This document shows, in pieces, positions 17,352 to 26,413 of a stretch of 64,000 nucleotides of DNA. Origin of the DNA: UBA4810 sp002479215. GTDB taxonomy: Bacteria; Desulfobacterota; Syntrophia; Syntrophales; Smithellaceae. How positions within the stretch are numbered: the stretch's first letter is position 1; every line of letters starts with the position of its first letter. The stretch lies in the NCBI GenBank assembly GCA_049514435.1, contig JBEKVB010000003.1, positions 183,394-247,393 of the forward strand, given 5' to 3'. The notes beneath the pieces are model-generated. The model was given only the letters and a program-made list of their open reading frames with translations, was not told the DNA's origin and searched no databases. The position numbers were made by a program, and so were the translations under genes.

Positions 17352-18431
17352 TTAAATCAGCTTGAGATAATTCTTTACGAGATATTCCGCCGTTTGCAGA
17401 GCACCCTTAGCCGCACCAAGTTTGGTGTTGTGGGCCAGGCAAACATATTTAATTCCGTTTTCCATAACCGGATCTTTGCGGATACGTCCGACCGTTACAG
17501 TCATGCCACCGCCATTGTCTCTATCCATGCGCGGTTGCGGACGGAAAGGATCGTCGGTAACATCGATAAGATGAGCCGGTGAGCTGGGCAAGGCGAGTTC
17601 GACAAAATCCTTGCCGTAATTCATCATCGCTTTTTTTACTTGCTCCGGCGAACAAGGTTTTACAGTTTGCACAAAAGCGCAAACCATATGACCGTCGAGC
17701 ACGGGTACTCGGGTGCAAGTGGCCGTAATACCGAAAGACGCAGGCTGAATGGTTTCTCCGGTAAACTTACCCAGAATTTTTTGCGGTTCGGTTTCCACTT
17801 TCGGTTCTTCACCGACTATATAGGGTACGACGTTCTCGGTCATATCCATAACGGATAAACCGGGTGTTCTTCCTGCGCCGGACATGGCCTGCAATGAAGT
17901 CATAATTACCTGCTTTACGCCAAACAAGTCTTGTATCGGCTTTAGTGAAACGACAAGACCGGCGATGGTGCAATTAGGCTTGGGAGACACAAATCCCTTC
18001 CAGCCGCGTTTTTTTTGCTGAACGGCAAGTAAGGCCGCATGCTCCATATTCACACCGCCGACGAGTATGGGCGTATCAGATTCATAACGAAACGCCGATG
18101 CTGTACTAATAACCGGTGTAAACTTAGCATATTTTGGCTCCAACTCTTTTGCCGCGGATGCATCCATAGTAGAAAAAATAATATCCACCGAAGCCGGATC
18201 AAAATCAGCGGCATCTTCCACGGGAAGTTCGCCTATTTCCCGCGGCAGTTCTTCCGTACACCACCAGCGCGAAGAACCGTTAGCGTCTTTTAAGGCTTCC
18301 CGATAATTTTTCCCGGCAGAACGTTCGGATGCCGCCAGTTTAGTAATCCGGAACCAGGGATGACCGGTCAAACTGACTATCGCTTGCTGACCAACAATAC
18401 CGGTTGCGCCAATAATGGCAATTCTTAACAT
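17352..18431 (-). CDS. asd: Aspartate-semialdehyde dehydrogenase (archaeal/fungal-type)
   Basis: A 359-residue NADPH-dependent dehydrogenase that reduces aspartyl phosphate to aspartate semialdehyde, feeding lysine, diaminopimelate, threonine and methionine synthesis. The N-terminal Rossmann motif is IIGATGIVGQQAIVSL. The active-site Cys is C154 in VSPKPNCTIAGL, and LQAMSGAGRTPGLSVMDM and DGHMVCAFV follow. The SPKPNC context and the length place it in the archaeal/fungal-type branch rather than the typical short bacterial form. GGAGG precedes the ATG. ribF lies upstream on the same strand with 29 bases between, so they may be cotranscribed. Confidence 0.93.
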   Translation of the reverse strand: MLRIAIIGATGIVGQQAIVSLTGHPWFRITKLAASERSAGKNYREALKDANGSSRWWCTEELPREIGELPVEDAADFDPASVDIIFSTMDASAAKELEPKYAKFTPVISTASAFRYESDTPILVGGVNMEHAALLAVQQKKRGWKGFVSPKPNCTIAGLVVSLKPIQDLFGVKQVIMTSLQAMSGAGRTPGLSVMDMTENVVPYIVGEEPKVETEPQKILGKFTGETIQPASFGITATCTRVPVLDGHMVCAFVQTVKPCSPEQVKKAMMNYGKDFVELALPSSPAHLIDVTDDPFRPQPRMDRDNGGGMTVTVGRIRKDPVMENGIKYVCLAHNTKLGAAKGALQTAEYLVKNYLKLI

Positions 18432-18460
18432 TATTTGATAACCTCCATATTATTTTACAT

Positions 18461-19420
18461 TCATTTTTTATCCATGCTTGTTGCCAGGATTTTTCTTATT
18501 TTCTTCACATCCGCAGCTATTTGTTTCTTCAACTTTTCGGGACTATCAAATTTTATAATATCCCTCAACTTCTCCACAAAATGAATATCTAGTCTTTTCC
18601 CTCTCAGGTCACCGGAAAAATCAAGCAAATGAGCCTCAAAAGTAAAAGTATAATCGGCAAAAGTCGGCTTCTCACCGATGTTTAAAGCCGACATATAGCT
18701 TTTCCCTTCCACATCGGCAAAAGCGGCATATATGCCCGGTGGCGGAAGCAACTCCTTTTCTGGTTTTAGATTAGCCGTAGGAAAGCCAAGCTCAACACCG
18801 CGGCCATGGCCCGTCACCACAATACCGGCGACATTATACCATCTTCCCAGTAAATTGGTCACCGTTTTAAAATCACCTTTAATAATAAAATTCCTGATGA
18901 GAGTACTGCTAACCACATTTTCTCCCACCTTAAAAGCGTCAATTACCTCAACCGCAAAACCCAGTTCGCGACCGGCGTTAATCAAATAATCACTGTTGCC
19001 TTTTTTCCCCTGACCGAAGGTGTAATCATGGCCGACAATAATCTTTTTTATTGCCAGCTTTTTATAGAGAAAACCCCGGACAAATTCCTCGGCAGTCATC
19101 TGGGAATAATCCCTAGAGAATGGAACTACCAGGATACCGTCAATTCCGCACTTTTCCAGAATTTCTAGCCTCTCTTCCAGAGTAGTTATAAGATAAAAGG
19201 GCCGAATTCCCGGATGGAGTACCATTTTGGGATGCGGATCAAAGGTAATTACCAGCGATTTTGCCCCAGCATTTCTGGCCTCAGCCGCAAGTTTGCGGCA
19301 AATGAACTGGTGGCTTAAATGAACGCCGTCAAAGTTGCCGATAGTGACAAAAGAGCCGCGAAAGTCATCGGTTATTTTTTCTATTCCATTAAATACAATC
19401 ATTTTTTTCTTACCACTCAT
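18461..19420 (-). CDS. ribF: Bifunctional riboflavin kinase / FAD synthetase
   Basis: A 319-residue RibF that converts riboflavin to FMN and then FAD. The N-terminal nucleotidyltransferase domain has VTIGNFDGVHLSHQFICRKL, VITFDPHPK and VGHDYTFGQGKKGN. The C-terminal flavokinase has VTGHGRGVELGFPTANLKPE and LNIGEKPTF. Length is normal (300-320). The start could be the Met at 19420 or the one at 19402; neither has a strong ribosome site. It is transcribed towards asd. Many flavoenzymes in the window depend on its products, but that is not a special link. Confidence 0.95.
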   Translation of the reverse strand: MSGKKKMIVFNGIEKITDDFRGSFVTIGNFDGVHLSHQFICRKLAAEARNAGAKSLVITFDPHPKMVLHPGIRPFYLITTLEERLEILEKCGIDGILVVPFSRDYSQMTAEEFVRGFLYKKLAIKKIIVGHDYTFGQGKKGNSDYLINAGRELGFAVEVIDAFKVGENVVSSTLIRNFIIKGDFKTVTNLLGRWYNVAGIVVTGHGRGVELGFPTANLKPEKELLPPPGIYAAFADVEGKSYMSALNIGEKPTFADYTFTFEAHLLDFSGDLRGKRLDIHFVEKLRDIIKFDSPEKLKKQIAADVKKIRKILATSMDKK

Positions 19421-19518
19421 TACTATAATTAGCGCGGTAACATAGCATTTTGGGAATTAATTTCAAGTCATTTTATCTTGACAAGAATGTGTTGATCGGT
19501 ATAGTGCACTTTTCGCGT

Positions 19519-19605
19519 GCCGAAGTGGCGGAATTGGTAGACGCGCTAGGTTCAGGGTCTAGTGGGTGTACGCCTGTCCGGGTTCAAATCCCGGCTTCGG
19601 CACCA
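19519..19605 (+). tRNA. tRNA-Leu(CAG)
   Basis: An 87-base class II tRNA: acceptor GCCGAAG/CTTCGGC, D-arm, anticodon loop with CAG (TTCAGGG), a long variable arm, T-arm CCGGG-TTCAAAT-CCCGG, discriminator A and encoded CCA. The long variable arm is typical of tRNA-Leu. Confidence 0.97.
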
Positions 19606-19711
19606 ATTTTTCTAATATCCCCTATGCCATCAATACATGAGAATTTAACTTGACGCTTAAGAACATTTTCCTTATCTTATCCTTACAAAAAAATTACTTC
19701 TCCGGAATAAA

Positions 19712-20422
19712 ATGATTGAAAACCTGATTAACAATTTGACATTATATATGCAAGAATCGGTTCTGTTAGCGTTTCTTGCGGCATATATCGGCGGAGTTCT
19801 GATAAGTTTTACGCCTTGCACCTATCCGCTTATTCCAGTAACAGTTGGGTTTATCGGAGCACAAGGTTCAACATCCAAACTCCACGGTTTTATTCTTTCG
19901 GTTTTTTATGTTGGCGGGCTTGCGCTGACCTATTCCCTTTTAGGAGCTCTGGCCGCTTTATCCGGTAAACTTTTCGGGCAAATACAGACCACCACCTGGA
20001 CATATTTCATCATGGCTAACCTTTGCCTTTTTATGGGCTTGGCTATGCTGGATGTTTTTACAATTTCTTTGCCTATCCCGCAAAAACTCACCAAGTTTTC
20101 AGGTAACAAAAAAAACTTCTTCAGCAGTTTTTTAATTGGCGCCATATCCGGTGTTGTCATTGGCCCCTGCACAGCGCCGGTTTTAGCTGTTTTATTAGGC
20201 TATGTCGCCATGCGCAGCAATCTTATACTGGGCATGAGTCTGCTTTTTGTTTTTGCCTTCGGCATGGGAACGCTGCTGATTATCGCCGGAACATTTGCCG
20301 GCCTGATTGCCGCCCTGCCCCGTTCGGGAACTTGGATGACAAAAATAAGTCATGTCTTCGGTTGGATATTAATTGGCGCAGCCGAATATTTCCTATATAC
20401 TGCGGGAGCTTTGTCCTTTTAA
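19712..20422 (+). CDS. CcdA/DsbD-type thiol-redox membrane protein
   Basis: A 236-residue protein with six hydrophobic helices and two conserved Cys in SFTPCTYPLIPVTVGFIG and VIGPCTAPVLAVLLGY, the pair that carries electrons across the inner membrane in CcdA and DsbD. It moves reducing power from cytoplasmic thioredoxin to periplasmic thiol proteins. It lacks the periplasmic domains of full DsbD. The next gene, 15 bases downstream, is a TlpA-like exported thioredoxin, the expected electron acceptor. Confidence 0.92.
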   Translation: MIENLINNLTLYMQESVLLAFLAAYIGGVLISFTPCTYPLIPVTVGFIGAQGSTSKLHGFILSVFYVGGLALTYSLLGALAALSGKLFGQIQTTTWTYFIMANLCLFMGLAMLDVFTISLPIPQKLTKFSGNKKNFFSSFLIGAISGVVIGPCTAPVLAVLLGYVAMRSNLILGMSLLFVFAFGMGTLLIIAGTFAGLIAALPRSGTWMTKISHVFGWILIGAAEYFLYTAGALSF

Positions 20423-20437
20423 AATTACGAGGATTTG

Positions 20438-20950
20438 ATGAATAAAAAAATAATTGCATTTTTGATAACTCCACTGGTGCTGATATTCAGCATGGTCACG
20501 TTGTCTTTCGGGCAGTTTATTCCTAATGCCCCTTTTAAATCCGAAGAGGTAATTGCTCCGGATTTTTCTTTAAAAGACCTGCAAGGCAAAACATTCAAAT
20601 TGAGCAAATATTCCGGCAAACCGGTTTTGTTGTTTTTTGGCGCTACTTGGTGCCCTTCCTGCCGCGCCGAAATACCTGCCTATAAAAATATCTATGCAAC
20701 CTATTCGAAAAGCGGGCTGGAAGTCATCTATATAGATATAATGGAACCGGCGGAGAAAGTGGCGCGTTTTGCCAAGACCAATTCACTCACCTACAAAGTG
20801 TTGCTTGATGAAGACGGAAATGTTGCCGATAATTACGGCATTATCGGCGTGCCGACATTGATTCTCATCGATAAGCAAGGATATGTCGTTAAAATTAGCC
20901 ATCGCACAGCGGACTTGCCGCTGAGCAATCTCTTCCCGGCTAAAAAATAG
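20438..20950 (+). CDS. Exported TlpA/ResA-like thioredoxin
   Basis: A 170-residue thioredoxin-fold protein with a signal anchor (MNKKIIAFLITPLVLIFSMV) and the redox motif WCPSC at residues 71-75. Typical AhpC/TlpA features are APDFSLKDLQGKTFKLSKY and GVPTLILIDKQG with the cis-Pro. It probably reduces disulfides in periplasmic proteins, as ResA/TlpA do for apocytochrome c, using electrons from the adjacent CcdA-like protein. The ATG at 20438 follows ACGAGGA; a TTG three bases upstream is in frame but less likely. Confidence 0.92.
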   Translation: MNKKIIAFLITPLVLIFSMVTLSFGQFIPNAPFKSEEVIAPDFSLKDLQGKTFKLSKYSGKPVLLFFGATWCPSCRAEIPAYKNIYATYSKSGLEVIYIDIMEPAEKVARFAKTNSLTYKVLLDEDGNVADNYGIIGVPTLILIDKQGYVVKISHRTADLPLSNLFPAKK

Positions 20951-20987
20951 ACTATATATCTCTCATTAAAAAAGCAGAGAAGAAAAA

Positions 20988-21200
20988 ATGGCCGATAAAA
21001 ACTGGCTGCAAAATCTCACTAAATCGGAAAAAGACTCTTGGATCGGCGGTGTTTGCGGCGGTTTAGGTGAACACACTTCCATCCCTTCCTGGACATGGCG
21101 TATACTGTTTTCGCTGCTTTTTATTTTTTACGGTACTGGTTTACTAATTTATATTCTGCTTTGGATTTTTGTTCCGCCTCAACCAAAATCGAAGGATTAA
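20988..21200 (+). CDS. PspC-domain membrane protein
   Basis: A 70-residue protein with the PspC hallmark IGGVCGGLGEHTSIPSWTWR followed by one transmembrane helix (LFSLLFIFYGTGLLIYILLW) and FVPPQ. PspC domains are found in envelope-stress proteins and toxin-membrane modules. No other psp gene is adjacent. The role here is unknown beyond the domain. It is followed two bases later by the MBL-fold gene. Confidence 0.85.
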   Translation: MADKNWLQNLTKSEKDSWIGGVCGGLGEHTSIPSWTWRILFSLLFIFYGTGLLIYILLWIFVPPQPKSKD

Positions 21201-21202
21201 CA

Positions 21203-21868
21203 ATGAAGTTAAAGGATGAAATTTATGTCTATGAATGGACAAACAATTTTGATAACAACTGCAACAGCTACTATATAGGCGGTAAAGTGCAAGCATTAAT
21301 TGATCCGGGATTGACCAGTTACCTACCTGACTTACTCAATCAGCTGTCCGCTGACGGCATTAAGAAAGAAAATATTCGTTACATTATCAACACTCATTCG
21401 CACCCCGACCATCTTCAGGGATCTGAGCTTTTTGATTCGGATACAGTCAAAATCACTCTGCACCAGAAAGAACTAGAATTTTTAAAAGGAGTCGGCGGTG
21501 AGCTATATGGCCTTTTTGGAATTACCGTTCCCCAGATGCAGATCAATTTCCCGCTGGAGGAAGGCGATGTAATTTTAGGAGACCAAACATTTAAAATAAT
21601 ACTCGCCCCCGGCCACTCCCCGGGCTCTATCGGCCTTTACTGGCCGGCGCAAAAAGCTTTATTTTGCGGCGATGTAATTTTCGCGCAAAATGTCGGGCGC
21701 ACCGATTTTCCCGGAGGCAATGGTTCGCTTTTAAAAAAGAGCATTATTTCTTTTTCCCAACTCGATCTGGAGTTGCTTTTTCCGGGACACATGGGTATTG
21801 TTGAGGGCAGGGAAAAGGTTCAGGACAATTTTAATATCGTTATCCAAAATATTTTCCCCTATATATGA
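21203..21868 (+). CDS. Metallo-beta-lactamase-fold hydrolase
   Basis: A 221-residue hydrolase with the zinc-binding motif THSHPDH at residues 64-70, then LAPGHSPGSIGLYW, FCGDVIF and a late LFPGHMG with the last His ligand. The pattern is that of glyoxalase II-like or persulfide-dioxygenase-like enzymes. The start is ATG 21203 after GAAGGATTAAC; a longer frame from 21095 overlaps PspC and is not supported. Substrate unknown. Same strand and tight spacing to PspC and ettA. Confidence 0.88.
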   Translation: MKLKDEIYVYEWTNNFDNNCNSYYIGGKVQALIDPGLTSYLPDLLNQLSADGIKKENIRYIINTHSHPDHLQGSELFDSDTVKITLHQKELEFLKGVGGELYGLFGITVPQMQINFPLEEGDVILGDQTFKIILAPGHSPGSIGLYWPAQKALFCGDVIFAQNVGRTDFPGGNGSLLKKSIISFSQLDLELLFPGHMGIVEGREKVQDNFNIVIQNIFPYI

Positions 21869-21895
21869 AGCTATTCTTTTATCAGGATAAAAAAA

Positions 21896-23581
21896 ATGGC
21901 CAATGAAGTAAATAAAGTAATTTACTCCATGATCGGCGTAAGTAAAATCTATGATAAGAAACCGGTGCTGAAAGACATTTATTTGTCTTATTTTTACGGA
22001 GCTAAAATCGGCGTTATCGGCTTGAACGGTTCGGGCAAAAGTTCTCTCCTCAAAATATTAGCCGGAGTAGATCAGGATTTTCTCGGAAAAACAATTCTTT
22101 CCGCAGGTTATACTGTGGGCTATCTGGAACAGGAACCGCGTCTGGATGAAACAAAAACTGTGCGGCAAATCGTGGAGCAAGGTGTGCAAAGCACCATGGA
22201 CTTGATCCACGAATATAATAAAATAAATGAACAGTTTGCCGAGCCGATGTCGGACGAGGAAATGGCCAAATTATGCGACAGGCAGGCCGCCGTGCAGGAA
22301 AAACTCGACGCGCTTGATGCCTGGGATATAGATTCGCGGCTGGAAATGGCCATGGACGCCCTGCGTTGTCCGCCTGGTGATACGCCTGTTAAAGTCCTTT
22401 CCGGAGGAGAAAAGCGCCGGGTTGCTCTTTGCCGGCTTTTACTGCAGAAACCAAGCATATTGCTTTTGGATGAACCGACCAACCATTTAGATGCCGAATC
22501 CGTAGCCTGGCTGGAACAACATTTACAAAAGTACGAGGGGACGGTAATTGCCGTCACCCATGACCGCTATTTTCTGGATAATGTCGCCGGGTGGATTTTG
22601 GAGTTGGACCGCGGACAAGGCATTCCCTGGCAAGGCAACTATTCTTCCTGGCTGGAACAAAAACAAAACCGGCTGAAGAGTGAAGAAAAGACAGAAGGGG
22701 AAAAAATTAAAACTCTAGAACGTGAACTGGAATGGATCAGGATGTCGCCCAAAGGACGCCATGCCAAATCCAAAGCGCGCATTAACGCTTATGAGGAGTT
22801 ATTGGGACAAAACCAGGAAAAAGAATCAAAAACGCGAGAAATTTTTATCGCGCCTGGTCCGCGTTTGGGCGATCTCGTCATTGAGGCGCAAAATGTCAAT
22901 AAAGCTTACGGCAATAAACTGCTTATGGAAGGCATGACTTTTTCACTGCCCCCGGGCGGTATTGTCGGGATTATCGGCCCCAACGGTGCCGGCAAAACGA
23001 CCCTTTTCAAGATGATTACCGAGCAGGAAAAACCAGACGCGGGCAATATCCGAATCGGCGATACGGTAAAGCTTGCTTATGTCGACCAGAGCCGCGACGC
23101 TCTTGATTCGGATAAAACCATCTGGGAGATGATTTCTGACGGACAAGATATCGTGGCTATCGGAACCAGACAGGTAAATTCCCGCGCTTATGTTTCGCGA
23201 TTTAATTTTTCCGGCACCGATCAGCAAAAGAAAGTGGAAACGCTCTCCGGCGGAGAACGCAACCGCGTCCATCTGGCGCGAATGCTCAAAGAAGGAGCCA
23301 ACGTGCTTCTGCTTGATGAACCGACCAATGATCTTGACGTTAATACTTTGCGGGCGTTGGAAGACGCGCTCGAGAATTTTGCCGGCTGTGTTGTGGTCAT
23401 CAGCCACGACCGCTGGTTTTTAGACAGAATTTGCACGCATATTTTAGCTTTTGAAGGGGAGAGTAAAACGATCTGGTTTGATGGCAACTATTCCGAATAC
23501 GAAGTTGACCGCAAAAACCGACTGGGAGCGGCAGCCAATCAACCGCATCGTATAAAATATCGTCAACTAACCCGCAGATAA
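21896..23581 (+). CDS. ettA: Energy-dependent translational throttle EttA (ABC-F)
   Basis: A 561-residue ABC-F protein without membrane segments. Two ATPase cassettes are intact: Walker A GLNGSGKSS and GPNGAGKTT, signatures LSGGEKRRVALCRLLL and LSGGERNRVHLARML, Walker B LLLDEPTNHLD and LLLDEPTNDLD. The inter-cassette linker with ERELEWIRMSPKGRHAKSKA is the EttA P-site tRNA-interacting region. It acts on the ribosome E site to gate early elongation by ADP/ATP ratio. Length (555 in E. coli) fits. Confidence 0.97.
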   Translation: MANEVNKVIYSMIGVSKIYDKKPVLKDIYLSYFYGAKIGVIGLNGSGKSSLLKILAGVDQDFLGKTILSAGYTVGYLEQEPRLDETKTVRQIVEQGVQSTMDLIHEYNKINEQFAEPMSDEEMAKLCDRQAAVQEKLDALDAWDIDSRLEMAMDALRCPPGDTPVKVLSGGEKRRVALCRLLLQKPSILLLDEPTNHLDAESVAWLEQHLQKYEGTVIAVTHDRYFLDNVAGWILELDRGQGIPWQGNYSSWLEQKQNRLKSEEKTEGEKIKTLERELEWIRMSPKGRHAKSKARINAYEELLGQNQEKESKTREIFIAPGPRLGDLVIEAQNVNKAYGNKLLMEGMTFSLPPGGIVGIIGPNGAGKTTLFKMITEQEKPDAGNIRIGDTVKLAYVDQSRDALDSDKTIWEMISDGQDIVAIGTRQVNSRAYVSRFNFSGTDQQKKVETLSGGERNRVHLARMLKEGANVLLLDEPTNDLDVNTLRALEDALENFAGCVVVISHDRWFLDRICTHILAFEGESKTIWFDGNYSEYEVDRKNRLGAAANQPHRIKYRQLTRR

Positions 23582-23633
23582 AAAAGTAAGCGCGAAAGCT
23601 TCCAGACAACAGCCCGATGAACCGAATTAAAAT

Positions 23634-23930
23634 CTAATCTGCCGGGATTTTTATTTTTCTCAATTCCGGCTGCGGATGTGGCCGGTAGAAGATGGCAATG
23701 TTGCCGATAGTTCCGACTAACTCGCTTTTAGTGAACTGAGCGATTTCCGCGGATATTTCTTTTTTGGCTTCTTTGAACTCGCCGAATTTTACTTTAATCA
23801 ACTCGTGATCATTTAAGGCAACTTCTGTGGAGGCAATCAATTGGCTGTTAATTCCGTTTTCCCCCACTATCACCAGCGGCTTTAAATGATGCGCTAGAGA
23901 GCGTAAATATTTTCTTGTTGAGCCTTTCAT
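23634..23930 (-). CDS. yhbY: YhbY-family RNA-binding protein
   Basis: A 98-residue CRM-domain protein starting MKGSTRKYLRSLAHHLKPLV, with VIVGENGINSQLIASTEVAL and the GIxG-like loop. YhbY associates with pre-50S ribosomes. The start at 23930 is chosen by homology. It is convergent with ettA. Confidence 0.92.
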   Translation of the reverse strand: MKGSTRKYLRSLAHHLKPLVIVGENGINSQLIASTEVALNDHELIKVKFGEFKEAKKEISAEIAQFTKSELVGTIGNIAIFYRPHPQPELRKIKIPAD

Positions 23931-24175
23931 TTTCCAAATTACCTTCTTTGAATTGCCTTCCTTCTTGAACATGTACTATCACAACCAAACCGGGCAATAA
24001 ACATTTATCACAAAATACCAATGTAATATTTCTTGATTTCGCTATCTTATTTTGTTTATAACAATACAGCACACATTACAATCAAGTCTGAACTGCCAAG
24101 TATTTAACAAATTCAGTCAGTTGTATGTCACGTGAAAAAAAAGATGGAAAGGGTAAATGAAAAGAAGGTGCACCA

Positions 24176-26377
24176 ATGGAGGAAGTTGGCTTAGTTAATA
24201 AAGACGTCAAAGCGAAAATCATATCCCTGACAGAGGCTCAATCAAAAAAATTATTAAAAAGTTACGGCGTGCCGGTTGTGGAAGAAACTGTTGCCCTGAC
24301 TATAGAAGAAGCAGTTTCCCAGGCCAGCATTATCGGCTTTCCTGTTGTCGTAAAGGGTCTGGGACCGAAACTGACTCACAAGACGGAAAGAGGCCTGGTG
24401 AAGTTGAATCTGCACTTAGCCGAGGAAGTGGCGAGCGCCTGTTTGGAAATTCAGAAATCAGCGGGAGAGGATTTAGAAGGATTCTTATTACAGCCGTTAA
24501 TTGAAGGAAAAAGGGAATTTGTGGCTGGTCTGTTTCGTGATGGACAGTTCGGACCGGTGGTGATGTTTGGATTGGGAGGTGTATTTACCGAGGCGTTAGA
24601 AGATGTTGTTTTCCGAATAGCTCCTTTTGGCGAGATTCAAGCCAAAGGCATGATGGATGAGCTTTTATCACGGAAATTGCTGGGCGATTTTCGTGGCGAG
24701 CATGCCGCCGATGAGCAGCAATTAATCAATGTATTGATGGGATTATCGCGCTTGGGAATGGAACGTCCCGAAGTGAAAGAAGTCGATATTAATCCTTTAT
24801 TGATTGCTCCTGATGGCCGTGTGACCGCCGTCGATGCTCTTGTGGTTCTTAATCAGGAGAATGCTTCGGTTGATAGCAATTTAGAGGAAGAAAGGACGCC
24901 CCAGGAAATCAAAGCCATCAATGCCACCCTCGACGCGATGATTCACGCGAAAAGCATTGCTGTCATCGGCGCGGTGAGACCCCGCACCAGAGGTTTCCGC
25001 GGCATGTTCGGCTGCATTAAGGATTTTGGTTTCCCGGGAACACTCTATCCGATAAATCCGAAGGCCGAAGAAATAGACGGTATCAAGACATATCCCTCTC
25101 TTGTTTCATTGCCTAAACCGGTTGATCTGGTTGTTATTGCCGTTCCGGCGCCATTTGTGCCCGACGCTCTTAGGGATTGCGTCGCTTCCGGAAGTAAAAA
25201 TGTCCACATTTTTTCTTCCGGTTTCAAGGAAACGGGCGAAGAAGCAGGTACGAAGCTCCAGGCAGAAATTGAAAAAATCGCCCAAGAAGGAAAGCTCAAT
25301 GTCATCGGTCCTAACTGCATGGGATTATATGTCCCCAAATCGCGTATCCTGACCTGGATTGGAGCTCCCGAAAAAAGCGGTCCTGTTTCTTTTGTCAGTC
25401 AAAGCGGAGGACATGCGCAGGATTTTACCAATTACGCCAACGTGCATTTCGGCATTTATTTTAATAAGGTCATCAGTTACGGCAATGCCCTGACGCTGGA
25501 TAGCACCGATTTCCTCGAATATCTGGCCAATGATGACGAGACTAAAATTATTACAATGTATCTAGAGGGAGTAAAAAACGGGCGAAAGCTTCTGGAGCTG
25601 ATTACTAAAATCAATCGAAAAAAACCGGTCATCATTTTGAAAGGCGGTTTGACGGAATCGGGCGCGAGGGCGGTATCATCCCATACCGGTTCCATGGCCG
25701 GAGGCGAGAAGATATGGAATGCCTTTTTCCAACAGAGCGGCGCGGTAAGAGTAAGTTCGTTGGAGGAAATGGCCGAAGTCACAGAGGCCTTTCTTCATTT
25801 AGGTAAGGCTCACGGCCGCCGGGTGGCTGTTATCGGAACCGGCGGAGGCATCGGTGTTGCCGCGGCGGATAGCTGTGCCCAAGCGGGGTTGGACCTCCCC
25901 GTATTGCCGCAGGAAGTCACCCAAAAACTTCGGGAATTCATACCTCCCGCCGGAAATATGATTCGCAATCCCATTGATGCACACATACTGTTTCTCGATC
26001 TGGAGATGCTAGGAAAAACTTTAGCACTACTTTCTTCTAAATACATTGATATGTTCGTTATTTCCCTCCATCTCGAATGGCTGTATAATTTTGACAACGG
26101 TGCCCAAATAAAAAACATTGCTACATACATGGCTCAATCGGCGCGCAAGCATGCCAACGGAAAGCCGCTTGTGGTTGTCTGGCGGCAATATCAGCCCGAT
26201 CCGAAATACGCGAAAAAGCGTATGATGCTGGAAAAAATTCTACAGGAAGCAGGCATCCCCGTCTATGAAGGCTTACAACGGGCAGTATTTGCATTGGCTA
26301 AACTGGCTGAATACCATGAATTTCAAAGAAAGCAGACTGACGATAAGAAAAAAAGTTGTGCCGAAAAAAAATGTTAG
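24176..26377 (+). CDS. ADP-forming acyl-/acetate-CoA ligase (fused beta-alpha)
   Basis: A 733-residue NDP-forming acyl-CoA synthetase. The order is ATP-grasp beta part first (residues 1-230, SYGVPVVEETVALTIEEAV, VDINPLLI), then CoA-binding (about 250-380, SIAVIGAVRPRTRGFRGMFG) and ligase domains (390-710). The catalytic phospho-His is H503 in VSSHTGSMAGG. Such enzymes interconvert acyl-CoA + ADP + Pi with acid + ATP + CoA, giving substrate-level ATP in fermentative and syntrophic anaerobes. The C-terminus has a short charged tail with two Cys. It stands alone in its transcription unit. Confidence 0.92.
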   Translation: MEEVGLVNKDVKAKIISLTEAQSKKLLKSYGVPVVEETVALTIEEAVSQASIIGFPVVVKGLGPKLTHKTERGLVKLNLHLAEEVASACLEIQKSAGEDLEGFLLQPLIEGKREFVAGLFRDGQFGPVVMFGLGGVFTEALEDVVFRIAPFGEIQAKGMMDELLSRKLLGDFRGEHAADEQQLINVLMGLSRLGMERPEVKEVDINPLLIAPDGRVTAVDALVVLNQENASVDSNLEEERTPQEIKAINATLDAMIHAKSIAVIGAVRPRTRGFRGMFGCIKDFGFPGTLYPINPKAEEIDGIKTYPSLVSLPKPVDLVVIAVPAPFVPDALRDCVASGSKNVHIFSSGFKETGEEAGTKLQAEIEKIAQEGKLNVIGPNCMGLYVPKSRILTWIGAPEKSGPVSFVSQSGGHAQDFTNYANVHFGIYFNKVISYGNALTLDSTDFLEYLANDDETKIITMYLEGVKNGRKLLELITKINRKKPVIILKGGLTESGARAVSSHTGSMAGGEKIWNAFFQQSGAVRVSSLEEMAEVTEAFLHLGKAHGRRVAVIGTGGGIGVAAADSCAQAGLDLPVLPQEVTQKLREFIPPAGNMIRNPIDAHILFLDLEMLGKTLALLSSKYIDMFVISLHLEWLYNFDNGAQIKNIATYMAQSARKHANGKPLVVVWRQYQPDPKYAKKRMMLEKILQEAGIPVYEGLQRAVFALAKLAEYHEFQRKQTDDKKKSCAEKKC

Positions 26378-26413
26378 TTTCTGTTCGGAGCGAACAAGGG
26401 TAGGCCATCTAAT